Source: an uncultured Planctomycetaceae bacterium
Lineage (GTDB): Bacteria > Planctomycetota > Planctomycetia > Pirellulales > Pirellulaceae
Assembly (NCBI GenBank): GCA_903927685.1
Contig: CAIYOB010000440.1
Location: 1 to 8,462, forward strand
Direction: 5' to 3'
Length of the DNA stretch: 8,462 nucleotides
Shown here: in pieces, positions 1 through 6,742 of the stretch
Position numbering within the stretch: the stretch's first letter is position 1
Layout: every line of letters starts with the position of its first letter
Notes under the pieces: model-generated
What the model was told of the DNA's origin: nothing
The model's input: the letters and a program-made list of their open reading frames with translations, nothing else
The model's database searches: none
Translations under genes and position numbers: made by a program

Positions 1-329
1 ACGGTGGATTTGTGCTGAGTCGTCCCGCGGAACAAATCACGTTGCTGGATGTGGTCCAGGCGGTGGAGCGCGGCAAGACGGCGGACGACTGCCTGCTGGC
101 GCTGCCCGGGTGCAGCGACGAGACGCCCTGTCCGTTGCGCGGGCTGGGGCGGGAATTGCGAAGTCAGCTGGAAACCGCGCTGCGGCAGATCACCGTCGCC
201 CACGCGACGGAGTCCATTCGCGCCGCGCGGGGAAGGCAAATGGCGACGTGCCAGTGTCTTGGCCCGGTGTTCGACCAAGATGAACCGTCGACCGCGGAGC
301 AAGCGGACCTCTCCCAGCACGGCCGGTAA
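1..329 (+). CDS. Rrf2/IscR-family transcriptional regulator, C-terminal part (5' end outside window)
   Basis: The frame is already open at base 3 and 108 residues are visible. It begins with GGF, which corresponds to the wing of the winged-helix DNA-binding domain of Rrf2 proteins. 'ITLLDVVQAVE' follows, the usual start of the Rrf2 linker and dimerisation helix. Then come three cysteines spaced C-x6-C-x5-C (DDC..PGC..TPC), the cluster that binds an iron-sulfur centre in IscR, NsrR and RsrR relatives. A C-terminal helix and a polar tail complete the protein. Family members are usually 130-160 residues, so about 50 N-terminal residues lie outside the window. Such regulators sense Fe-S status, nitric oxide or redox state; which one applies cannot be told here. 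The gene converges on the LRR gene, so it is not in the operon of the cytochromes. A CQC pair in the tail is not a standard family feature. Confidence 0.85.
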   Translation, partial: GGFVLSRPAEQITLLDVVQAVERGKTADDCLLALPGCSDETPCPLRGLGRELRSQLETALRQITVAHATESIRAARGRQMATCQCLGPVFDQDEPSTAEQADLSQHGR

Positions 330-401
330 GCCCCGAGGTTGGCATCAGTGGGCTCGCGGCACTCGCCCCCAGGCACCATGGCATTCGGCCGTGACGCTGC
401 G

Positions 402-1094
402 CTAGCGGAGGATCCGGCACTTGAGCAGTTTCTGCTGGATGCGAAGCTGTCCCTGCTCGGTGATCTGCCGGGGTAGCCAAAGGGTTTGGAGGTTGGACAG
501 CGTCTGCAGCGGCTTGACCGCCTCGTCGCTGAGCGTCTGGCAGCCGCGGAGATCCAGCTCCTGCAGAGCGGCAAGACTGGTGAGGACCTCGAGTTGGGCG
601 TCCTGCGTCGACGAGCCGAGGGCGAGGGTCTGGAGCTTCTCCAGGCCCTTCAGCTGTCCCAATTCCGCGCCTCCGGCTTGGGTGCCTTCCAGATCCAGAA
701 ACTCCAACTGGGCCAGTTTTCCCACCTGTCGCAGCGCGGCATCGTCCAAGCTCCGCTGCCACAACCGCAGCGAACGCAAGTTCGCCTTCTGAATCAGTTC
801 CAGGCCGGCGTTGGTAATCTGGGTGCTCTCGATGCTCAACAAGTTGATCGCAGCCAACTCAGGGAGATGAGCCAGGGCGGCATTGGTGACCCGCGGCCCC
901 GTCAGTTTTAACTTGTTGATGCGGAGCGAACGGTCGATGTTCGCCGCTTCCGCATCGCTCAGGATGACCAGCACATCGATGTCAAAACGCGGCGACGGAC
1001 CCGCCGCTTCCGGCTGGGCCGGGAAAGCCTGCGGTGCGTCGCCCCAGACTGCTAGCACCAGCGAGAACGTCAGGAAGGCAATCGTCCGCAGCAT
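402..1094 (-). CDS. Secreted leucine-rich-repeat protein
   Basis: The protein has 230 residues. Residues 1-26 form a signal peptide (hydrophobic 'FLTFSLVLAV', cleavage probably near QAFPA). From about residue 55 to 215 there are six to seven irregular leucine-rich repeats of roughly 24 residues, with cores such as 'LEFLDLEGTQ', 'LQTLALGSS' and 'LQELDLRGC'. The pattern of short strands followed by 'ITNAGLELI'-like helices is the cysteine-containing/RI-like LRR style that is abundant in Planctomycetota. Such domains bind proteins, and no catalytic module is present. The start is supported by GAGGAG about seven bases before the ATG. The gene lies 36 nt after the tetraheme cytochrome on the same strand, so the two are probably cotranscribed. 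It may be a periplasmic or surface binding partner of that cytochrome, but this is inference from position only. Confidence 0.8.
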   Translation of the reverse strand: MLRTIAFLTFSLVLAVWGDAPQAFPAQPEAAGPSPRFDIDVLVILSDAEAANIDRSLRINKLKLTGPRVTNAALAHLPELAAINLLSIESTQITNAGLELIQKANLRSLRLWQRSLDDAALRQVGKLAQLEFLDLEGTQAGGAELGQLKGLEKLQTLALGSSTQDAQLEVLTSLAALQELDLRGCQTLSDEAVKPLQTLSNLQTLWLPRQITEQGQLRIQQKLLKCRILR

Positions 1095-1130
1095 GACAAA
1101 TCTCCTCGGCCGGCGTCTGTCCGGTTGGTT

Positions 1131-1796
1131 CTACGGGTTGAGTTGCGAGGCGGAGTCCAGGGAATTCTTGAATGCCTCCATCAGGTGATCGATCCCCACG
1201 TGGCAGCCCGTGCAGTCTTTCGGGGCGAGCTTGCTGCCGGACGTCTCGTGGCAGCGCCAGCAGACGGTGTGGGCCAGCGGACGTACCGGCTGGTTGTCGT
1301 TGTACCGCATGGAAAACAGGTCCTCGCCGTGACAGTTGGAACATCGGCCTTTGGACAGGAAGGACTCCTTGGCCACGTGCATCTCATGATTGAAATGGAC
1401 TTTGCCCAGTTCCGGGTCTTCCTTCGAGAAGGGAACGTGGAAGATGAAGTATTCGGGGAACGTGGCTTGGGATCCCGGAAAGCTGTGGGCTTGGATTTCG
1501 GCGAGGTTCGTGCGGCCGTCCTGGTCCGAATCCAGGGCTTCGACCTGGGCGAAATCCAGCTTGGCTTCCTTCAGGGCCACACCGTATTCATTCAGGAACT
1601 CCTTGACCGCGGGCATGTGGCATGTGGTGCAACTGTCCAACTGGGTCTGCCGGAGTTGGGGATACTTGGCCACCATCGCGGTCTGCAAGCTGGGTGTGGC
1701 GTACACCGGCGCGTCGGGCGAGCAGAAGATCGCCATGCAGGCGAGCGTCGCAGCTGCGCTGACGAGAAACGACGAACACTGGATTGCCTTTCGCAT
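1131..1796 (-). CDS. Exported tetraheme c-type cytochrome with an EF-hand-like calcium loop
   Basis: The protein has 221 residues. The ATG at 1796 is preceded by AAGGAGGG; an upstream in-frame extension of 92 codons lacks cytochrome-like sequence and runs through the promoter region, so it was rejected. Residues 1-33 are an export signal. Four covalent haem motifs are visible: CTTCH (56-60), CSNCH (152-156), CWRCH (179-183) and CTGCH (195-199). The last three, together with 'VHFNHEMH' (133-140) that supplies distal histidines, look like a cytochrome c7/c3-type triheme module. Seven histidines outside the motifs could allow bis-His ligation. Residues 89-100 (D-x-D-x-D-G-x5-E) form a canonical calcium loop between the first haem and the triheme module. 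The likely role is periplasmic electron transfer. It heads a two-gene unit with the LRR protein and is divergent from the ankyrin gene. Confidence 0.88.
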   Translation of the reverse strand: MRKAIQCSSFLVSAAATLACMAIFCSPDAPVYATPSLQTAMVAKYPQLRQTQLDSCTTCHMPAVKEFLNEYGVALKEAKLDFAQVEALDSDQDGRTNLAEIQAHSFPGSQATFPEYFIFHVPFSKEDPELGKVHFNHEMHVAKESFLSKGRCSNCHGEDLFSMRYNDNQPVRPLAHTVCWRCHETSGSKLAPKDCTGCHVGIDHLMEAFKNSLDSASQLNP

Positions 1797-1830
1797 GCCT
1801 GCCCTCCTTTGGATCGCCCTTGGTCGGAGC

Positions 1831-1840
1831 GTTGCGCAAC
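1831..1840. promoter_or_regulatory. 10-bp palindrome in the cytochrome leader
   Basis: GTTGCGCAAC is a perfect palindrome lying just downstream of the proposed transcription start of the tetraheme cytochrome gene, an operator-like position. A 10-bp palindrome can occur by chance in GC-rich DNA, so the call is weak. Confidence 0.25.
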
Positions 1841-1849
1841 ACGCGGTCG

Positions 1850-1877
1850 AGTATAGTAAACCCCAACCATTGATCAA
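1850..1877 (-). promoter_or_regulatory. Candidate sigma70-type promoter for the tetraheme cytochrome gene
   Basis: On the minus strand TTGATC (1872-1877) is followed after 16 bases by TATACT (1850-1855), close to the TTGACA/TATAAT consensus. The predicted start of transcription is near 1843, giving a leader of about 46 nt before the ATG at 1796. It was found by eye; no transcription data support it. Confidence 0.5.
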
Positions 1878-1879
1878 TG
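1868..1879. promoter_or_regulatory. 12-bp perfect palindrome over both -35 elements
   Basis: CATTGATCAATG is a perfect palindrome sitting at the centre of the divergent spacer, covering the proposed -35 hexamers of both promoters. A dimeric regulator bound here could control both genes together. It does not match the full FNR site, which needs a four-base centre between TTGAT and ATCAA. Confidence 0.4.
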
Positions 1880-1897
1880 CCAGCGAATTGGTAAACT
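1870..1897 (+). promoter_or_regulatory. Candidate divergent promoter for the ankyrin gene
   Basis: On the plus strand TTGATC (1870-1875) is followed after 16 bases by TAAACT (1892-1897), which matches TATAAT at four of six positions. The -35 overlaps that of the opposite promoter because both are read from the same TTGATCAA palindrome. The leader would be short (about 15-17 nt) but would still include AAGGAG ahead of the ATG at 1921. Confidence 0.35.
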
Positions 1898-1920
1898 CGG
1901 GTTTTTCAAGGAGATCCGGA

Positions 1921-2934
1921 ATGAGGTCCCGCGCTGGTACACTGTGGCTTGTCGTTTGTTGCTGGGGGTTCGGCGTCGGCTTGCACTCTCCGGCCTCGGC
2001 CGCCGAGATACCGCCAGCACCCGGCCCGTCCCCGGTGGCCGCACCGCCAGCCACGGAGCCCGCCCAGCCCAACCAGGCGGACGCAACTTCGGGTTACGCG
2101 GGCCACTTCTCGTGCCGCACATTCACCGGGAAGGACCGGGAGTTGTGTGTGGCCGTCAGCGACTACGAACCCGAGCAAGTCAAGAAGCTGCTGGCTGCGG
2201 GAGCCCAGATCGACGCCCGCTCGGCGGGGTCCCCCACCGAAGGCATGACGCTGCTGAGCCTGGCCGTGTTCCACCGCTGGGGCCGCGAGCCGGTCCAGTT
2301 GTTGCTGGATTCCGGGGCGGATGTGAGCCTCAAGGACAAGCGCGGCAATACAGCCTTGATCTATGCTACCGAAGCCCAGCCGACCATCAATGCGACGGTT
2401 GTGGAAATGCTCTTGAAGGCCGGCGCCGACGTGAACGGGCCGGGCGAGGGCGACATGACCGCGCTCATGCACGCGGCAATGCACGCGGATTCGCAGGTGG
2501 TCAAGCGACTGCTCGACGCTGGGGCCGACGTGGCCGCACGAGACGCCAAGGGCTGGACGGCGCTGATGCACGCGACGCGCAAGGACCGCGGGTATCCGGC
2601 GATCGTCGAGTTGCTGATCGCGGCGGGAGCCGAGGTCAACGCCACGCACGCGCGGGGCGGTACAGCGTTGAGCAGCGCCTGTTACAACGGCCATGCCCAA
2701 GCGGTCGAGTTGTTGCTGGCCGCGGGTGCCAAGGTTAATGTCCAAGATCAAGCCGGTTGGACGCCCCTGCTGTGCGCCAGCTTCAACGGCCACACGCCGA
2801 TCGTCAAGCGGTTGCTTGCCGCCGGAGCCGAGGTGAACGTCAAGGACGCGGCCGGGCGAACGCCCCTGCGGGCCGCGGCCGACAGCGGACATTGGGAGAC
2901 GGTCAAACTGCTGACCGACGCCGGGGCCAAGTAG
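1921..2934 (+). CDS. Secreted ankyrin-repeat protein
   Basis: The protein has 337 residues. The ATG at 1921 is preceded by AAGGAG; the frame stays open far upstream, but that part is antisense to the cytochrome gene and is not used. Residues 1-28 form a signal peptide ending 'SPASAA', and a proline/alanine-rich linker covers 31-50. From about residue 74 to the end there are eight ankyrin repeats (approximately 74-104, 107-139, 141-173, 177-209, 211-242, 246-277, 279-310, 312-337), with recognisable 'GWTALMHA', 'VVKRLLDAGADV' and 'AVELLLAAGAKVN' cores. The last repeat is truncated and acts as a C-terminal cap. Ankyrin domains bind proteins and no enzyme module is attached. Export suggests a periplasmic or surface role. 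C65 and C76 in the pre-repeat region could form a disulfide. The gene stands alone, divergent from the tetraheme cytochrome. Confidence 0.88.
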   Translation: MRSRAGTLWLVVCCWGFGVGLHSPASAAEIPPAPGPSPVAAPPATEPAQPNQADATSGYAGHFSCRTFTGKDRELCVAVSDYEPEQVKKLLAAGAQIDARSAGSPTEGMTLLSLAVFHRWGREPVQLLLDSGADVSLKDKRGNTALIYATEAQPTINATVVEMLLKAGADVNGPGEGDMTALMHAAMHADSQVVKRLLDAGADVAARDAKGWTALMHATRKDRGYPAIVELLIAAGAEVNATHARGGTALSSACYNGHAQAVELLLAAGAKVNVQDQAGWTPLLCASFNGHTPIVKRLLAAGAEVNVKDAAGRTPLRAAADSGHWETVKLLTDAGAK

Positions 2935-2971
2935 CCGCCCTGCCGTATACCAGCGGTTCCCCGGGAAGCCC

Positions 2972-4084
2972 CTATGGCCCGGACGCGTGTGCGGCTCCTG
3001 CCGCCGACGGCTCCTTGGCGAACCGGGCCGATTTCACGAATCCCAGGAACCGTTCTTTCTCGCGCAGGACGAGATCCGCCTCGCCGGTCAGGCTGAACAG
3101 CCAGGTTTTGCCTGTCTGGCTGACCATCACGCGCAGGGCCGCCAACCGGGGCTGAGCGTCCTCCGGGCCCAACAACTCGATGCACTTCCCGTCCATACCG
3201 GCGACTTGTAGCGCGGTGGCGGCCTGAGCCAACTGGTCCTGCGTAACCTCGTCCAACTGGACTTGCCGGCGCCAGCGGTTGACGTTCAGCAGCAGCATTT
3301 CGGGGTCGAAAGCCTGAGCGGCTTCCAGGACCGTGATCTCGACCTGCCGCTCGCCCTCGGCCACGTGGTACACCCCGCGTCGCGCGGCGGTCGCCTCGTC
3401 GACCGTCCAACTGCCAGGAACATCCCACACCAGATGCGAGTCGCCGCCGGCCTCAGCAGCCGCCGCCGCACTCCCGCTTGCCGCCACGAATTGCACGGAT
3501 TTCACGAAGGCCGCGAACCGCTCCTTTTCGCGCAGGACCAAGTCCGCGTCGCCCGACAATTTGAAGAACCAGGACCGGTCGTCTAGGATCACGACGACCC
3601 CCAGAGTTGCCTGTCGGGGCTTTGCGTCTTCCGGTCCCAGGAGTTCGACGTACTGGCCCTCGCCGCCCGCCGCGGGGATTCGCGTGACGGCCTGGTCCAA
3701 CTCCTCCTGCGTGATCTCGCCGAGTTGGATCTGCTTGCGCCAGCGGTTGACATTCGGCAGCAGCCCGCCGGCCGACGCGGCCAGATCAATGGCCGTGACC
3801 TCCACCGAGCGTTCGCCGTCGCGAACCTCGAAGGCCAACTTGCGCATCCCGCTCGCGGGCGCGGACATCCAACCCGGCGGCGTCTCGCACGTCAGTCGCG
3901 GGCCGCTGCCGGGCGGCGCGGCCATGATCGGCCTGGCCGCTTGCGGGGCAGCGGCTTTGGGGGCCGGTTCCCGATCGCGCCCCGGGGCAGTGTTGGGCGG
4001 AGCTTGCGGCGCACAGCCTATGAGGCACCACAAGGCGCACGACAGAAGCGAGGGCAGCCGATACGGAGCGGAGCGGAGGTTCAT
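2972..4084 (-). CDS. Outer-membrane-type lipoprotein with two tandem copies of an uncharacterised domain
   Basis: The protein has 370 residues. A signal peptide ends in the lipobox L-I-G-C (21-24). The residue after the cysteine is alanine, not aspartate, which by the E. coli rule favours the outer membrane. A Pro/Ala-rich linker (25-62) follows. Then come two homologous domains, about 65-200 and 219-356, each containing 'NVNRWR' (111-116 and 267-272), 'ELLGPEDA' and 'DLVLREKERF'. They are joined by an alanine-rich spacer (201-214). I know this domain as an unnamed family seen in Planctomycetota and Verrucomicrobiota and usually present once; its function is unknown to me. The start codon overlaps the stop of the prolyl isomerase gene (ATGA, 4081-4084), indicating translational coupling. 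It is the last gene of the minus-strand unit, so a role in envelope assembly of the exported cytochrome is possible but inferred. Confidence 0.85.
   Translation of the reverse strand: MNLRSAPYRLPSLLSCALWCLIGCAPQAPPNTAPGRDREPAPKAAAPQAARPIMAAPPGSGPRLTCETPPGWMSAPASGMRKLAFEVRDGERSVEVTAIDLAASAGGLLPNVNRWRKQIQLGEITQEELDQAVTRIPAAGGEGQYVELLGPEDAKPRQATLGVVVILDDRSWFFKLSGDADLVLREKERFAAFVKSVQFVAASGSAAAAAEAGGDSHLVWDVPGSWTVDEATAARRGVYHVAEGERQVEITVLEAAQAFDPEMLLLNVNRWRRQVQLDEVTQDQLAQAATALQVAGMDGKCIELLGPEDAQPRLAALRVMVSQTGKTWLFSLTGEADLVLREKERFLGFVKSARFAKEPSAAGAAHASGP
3017..3430 (-). repeat. Second copy of the internal domain duplication in the lipoprotein gene
   Basis: These bases encode residues 219-356 and are homologous to 3485-3892. 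Similarity is still visible in DNA around the NVNRWR segment and the DLVLREKERF segment, so the duplication is not extremely old or is under shared constraint. Confidence 0.8.
3485..3892 (-). repeat. First copy of the internal domain duplication in the lipoprotein gene
   Basis: These bases encode residues 65-200, the partner of 3017-3430. The first copy begins with 'TPPGWMSAPASGMR', where the second has 'VPGSWTVDEATAARR', so the N-terminal strand has diverged most. Confidence 0.8.
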
Positions 4085-5076
4085 TTCAGGAGGATCTCGA
4101 TTTTGGCTTTCTTCCGCAACTCGGCCTGATGCGCAGGGAGCCGCTTTTTCGACTCTTCCTCCTGCAGGTACTTCCTGAGGAACGCCCGCATGTTCTCGTC
4201 GTAGGGCGCCTGGCGGGACGGCTCCTTGTCGATCAACTTGATCACGTGAAACCCGTGGCGGGTTTCCACCACTTCACTGACGGCCCCCTTTTCCAAGGCA
4301 AAGGCAACGGTGTCGAATTCCTTGGGCATATAACCTGGCGAGATGCTCCCCAAGTCGCCGCCGGCGGAGGCGCTCTTCTGGCAGGTTGAATGCTGCTTGG
4401 CCAGTTCGGCAAAGTCCTTTCCGTCCAGGATCTCCTTGCGGATCTGTTCGGCTTTCTCCCGGGCCTTGGTCTTGTCCGCCGCCGAGGCATGCGGGTCCAC
4501 GCCGATCAGGATATGGCTGACCGTGGCCTTCTCTCGCGTCGAGAAACTCTGCGGATCGGAATCGTACATCTCGCGGATGCGTTCTTCCGGGATCTCGGGC
4601 TCCAAGACACCCTGCTCCTTCAGGTACTCGTCGATCCGAACCCGGGCCTTCAACGACTCCCGCAGGTCCGCCATCGTCATCCGCCTCATCTTCAGGTACA
4701 TCTCCAGGCCGGGGTCGCCCGGGGGCTTCAACTCCAATTCCTTGACCCGCTGGTCGACCTTCTGCTCCATGTTCTCGATCGTGCGTTTCTTGGCCTCCTG
4801 ATTCACCAGTATGTCGCCGATCGCCTGCTCCAACAGTCTCTCCTGCAATCGCTTGGTCATGGCGGGGTCGTTCTTCCGCATCCCCCGCTTCCGCAGATCG
4901 TCCAGGGTCTTGGTCAACGCCGGCCGCAACTGGTCCTCGTAAATGGGCTGGTCGTTGACTCGGGCGATGATCTTCCGCGACTCGGCACCGTTCTCCTCAG
5001 CAGCCTTCGCCACCGTGCAACCCAGCACGACAACGCCGCCCGCCAAAACCAACCAACCTGTCAATAACCGTCCCAT
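4081..5076 (-). CDS. Exported parvulin-type peptidyl-prolyl cis-trans isomerase (PpiC/SurA/PrsA-like)
   Basis: The protein has 331 residues. The ATG at 5076 has GAGGTG upstream; a 77-codon in-frame extension runs back into the protease gene and was rejected. The N-terminus is a hydrophobic export signal. 'VVLGC' (C20) could be a lipobox, as in PrsA, or cleavage may occur at 'AKA' (23-25), so membrane anchoring is undecided. Residues 36-175 are a helical SurA-N-like chaperone region with many charged residues. Residues 183-284 are the parvulin domain: 'ATVSHILIGV', 'FAELAKQHS', 'GGDLGSISPGYM' and 'ETRHGFHVIKL' are its hallmark segments. A charged helical tail follows. It accelerates proline isomerisation and assists folding of exported proteins. 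It lies 29 nt after the protease and overlaps the lipoprotein start, so these form one operon. Its clients here may be the proline-rich cytochrome or the protease. Confidence 0.93.
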   Translation of the reverse strand: MGRLLTGWLVLAGGVVVLGCTVAKAAEENGAESRKIIARVNDQPIYEDQLRPALTKTLDDLRKRGMRKNDPAMTKRLQERLLEQAIGDILVNQEAKKRTIENMEQKVDQRVKELELKPPGDPGLEMYLKMRRMTMADLRESLKARVRIDEYLKEQGVLEPEIPEERIREMYDSDPQSFSTREKATVSHILIGVDPHASAADKTKAREKAEQIRKEILDGKDFAELAKQHSTCQKSASAGGDLGSISPGYMPKEFDTVAFALEKGAVSEVVETRHGFHVIKLIDKEPSRQAPYDENMRAFLRKYLQEEESKKRLPAHQAELRKKAKIEILLK

Positions 5077-5105
5077 TCCCACCTCGCGTCCCTCTCTTGA
5101 GACTC

Positions 5106-6491
5106 TCACGGCTTTCCACGAAACAGGCCCGCAACGGTTCGCGGGCCAGCGACTTTCCAGTTCCAGACCGCATCCAGAACCGTGACCACCGTCGTCCGCA
5201 CCGTCTGAACCCACGCCGGCGTTTCTGGAGCGGAACCTCCGGGGACCACTCCCGAGAACAGTTGCTCCAGGACCGTTGTCAGCACTTGGGTGACCCAGCC
5301 CTGACATGGCTCCTGGCTGTCGTCGTCATCATCCGAGTCCGAAAACGCGGCGGCCGCGGCGTTCACCAGACCATACCCATAGACATTGTCCTTGCCAACC
5401 TCGCCCAGGTCACCGGCGGTCGTCTGCAGCAAATACCTGACATCCCGATGATCCACCGTTCCATCGCGATTCATGTCTCGGGTATTCGAGGCCAGGAACA
5501 AGGCCGCGACGCCAGCGACGTGGGGCGACGCCTGGGACGTGCCGCTGAGATAGTCGTACCCTCCCCCGGGAACGGTCGACAGCACATCCACCCCGGGAGC
5601 AGCCAGTTCCAACTGGGTGCCCACGGGCGCGAAGTACCCTGGCTGGTCGGAGGGGTCGGTCGCCGTCGCGGCGATCACCGAATCATAGGCGGCCGGATAC
5701 TTGACCGGTCCGCCGCCCGCCAGGCTGTTGCCGCCGGCAGCGACGAGCAAGACGCCCGCGTTGTAGGCCGCGTCACACGCATCCTGCAGCCCCTGGCTAT
5801 GGGGACCTTGAATGCTCAGGTTGATCACATCCGCACCCTGCTGGACAGCCCATTCGATGCCGGCAATGATCCAGCTCACCCGTCCGAACCCACCTCCGTC
5901 CAACACTTTGACGGCCAGAAGTTCCGCTTCCGGGGCGACGCCGATGACGCCAACGCCGTTTCCCGCAGCGGCGACAATCCCGGCGACGTGCGTGCCGTGC
6001 CCGAAGTAATTGTCATCGAAAGGGTCGCTGTCGTTGAACACGAAATCGTAGCCGCCGGCGTAGTTTGCGGCCAGTTCGGCATGCGTATAGTCGATCCCCG
6101 TGTCCAGCACTGCGACTTTGATCCCCGCTCCGCGGTTCCCGCTAGCGTGTGCCACGTCCGCCTTGATCCAGGCGACGCCCCAGGAATTGCCTAATTCGTT
6201 GCCGCTGGGGGGCTCGGGAACGGCGGAATAGATCACGTTCTCTTCGATGTAGGCAATCTTGCTGTTTTTTCTGAGTTTCGCGATCTCCGCTTCCGGCAAC
6301 GTCACCGTCAGCGCCGGAATCAGCTGGTGGCTGCGCTGGATGGTGCCCCGGGACTTGCGAATGAGCGACCGCTCCGTGGGCCCCGGAGGCTGTGTGAAGC
6401 GGACGATCACGCTGCGATCCGCCGCACGAGCCCAGCAGGGAAGGAACATCCCGAGCACGAGCGTTACGATCAGAATTCTGTTTCTTCCCAT
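5106..6491 (-). CDS. Secreted subtilisin-like serine protease (S8), OzpA-like by context
   Basis: The protein has 461 residues. Residues 1-23 are a signal peptide ending 'ARA'. Residues 26-88 form an I9-type inhibitor propeptide ('SVIVRFTQPP', 'AYIEENVIYS'). The catalytic domain (about 103-382) has Asp130 (VAVLDTGID), His165 (GHGTHVAG), Asn255 of the oxyanion hole (AAGGN) and Ser319 (SGTSQASPHVAG), so all catalytic residues are present. A calcium loop D-M-N-R-D-G-T-V-D is inserted at 339-347, after the serine helix. An Asp-rich stretch (385-391) leads to an unrecognised ~70-residue tail rich in Val, Leu and Trp. The start has AGGA only three bases before the ATG, closer than usual, but no better start exists. 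The gene lies 32 nt after the octaheme cytochrome, the same order as Geobacter omcZ-ozpA, where the protease trims the cytochrome. Substrate assignment is inference. Confidence 0.93.
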   Translation of the reverse strand: MGRNRILIVTLVLGMFLPCWARAADRSVIVRFTQPPGPTERSLIRKSRGTIQRSHQLIPALTVTLPEAEIAKLRKNSKIAYIEENVIYSAVPEPPSGNELGNSWGVAWIKADVAHASGNRGAGIKVAVLDTGIDYTHAELAANYAGGYDFVFNDSDPFDDNYFGHGTHVAGIVAAAGNGVGVIGVAPEAELLAVKVLDGGGFGRVSWIIAGIEWAVQQGADVINLSIQGPHSQGLQDACDAAYNAGVLLVAAGGNSLAGGGPVKYPAAYDSVIAATATDPSDQPGYFAPVGTQLELAAPGVDVLSTVPGGGYDYLSGTSQASPHVAGVAALFLASNTRDMNRDGTVDHRDVRYLLQTTAGDLGEVGKDNVYGYGLVNAAAAAFSDSDDDDDSQEPCQGWVTQVLTTVLEQLFSGVVPGGSAPETPAWVQTVRTTVVTVLDAVWNWKVAGPRTVAGLFRGKP

Positions 6492-6523
6492 AAATCCTAC
6501 GGCCCTGAAAACGCCCCAGTCCG

Positions 6524-6742
6524 CTACTTGGTGGAAACGGTCGCCTTGGCCGTCCCAAACAGCGACTTGACCGTCACCTCCCGCGCGAGGGTCCCAAAAT
6601 CGACTTCGATCTTCGAGTCGGTCCAAGAAACAACCTTGCCCGGCACGGTCATCGTGGTCGCTCGCCGGCCGACGCCGCTGGTGACGATCCCGGTGACGGT
6701 CGTGGCCGAACCCTTGGCGTAGCCACCGAAACCGCTGCCGAC
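6524..6742 (-). repeat. IPT/TIG tail paralogous to the one at 8242-8462
   Basis: These bases encode the last 72 residues of the octaheme cytochrome (394-465). Aligned by eye with the partial gene at the window edge, 51 of 72 residues are identical with no gaps, including 'VGSGFGGYA' and 'TSGVGRRATT'. Strong DNA similarity persists around the 'GVGRRATT' segment. Confidence 0.9.

Noticed and set aside
330..401. Terminator between the convergent Rrf2 and LRR genes
   Set aside because: No stem longer than a few pairs and no T-run is visible in this spacer.
190..762. Minus-strand open frame overlapping both the Rrf2 and LRR genes
   Set aside because: Arg/Pro/Gly-rich shadow with no motif, conflicting with two well supported genes.
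1832..1857. TTGCGC plus TATAGT as a plus-strand promoter for the ankyrin gene
   Set aside because: The spacer is only 14 bases, too short for a sigma70 promoter; the TTGATC/TAAACT pair has better spacing.
1906..2892. 328-codon minus-strand open frame opposite the ankyrin gene
   Set aside because: Its apparent repeats only mirror the ankyrin repeats on the other strand; there is no independent family signature.
2935..2971. Bidirectional terminator between the convergent ankyrin and lipoprotein genes
   Set aside because: TTCCCCGGGAA is near-palindromic but has no room for a loop and no T-tract.
5097..6194. Long plus-strand open frame antisense to the protease
   Set aside because: It is an Arg/Val/Gly-rich shadow frame of GC-rich coding DNA; the minus strand encodes a complete S8 protease with all catalytic residues.
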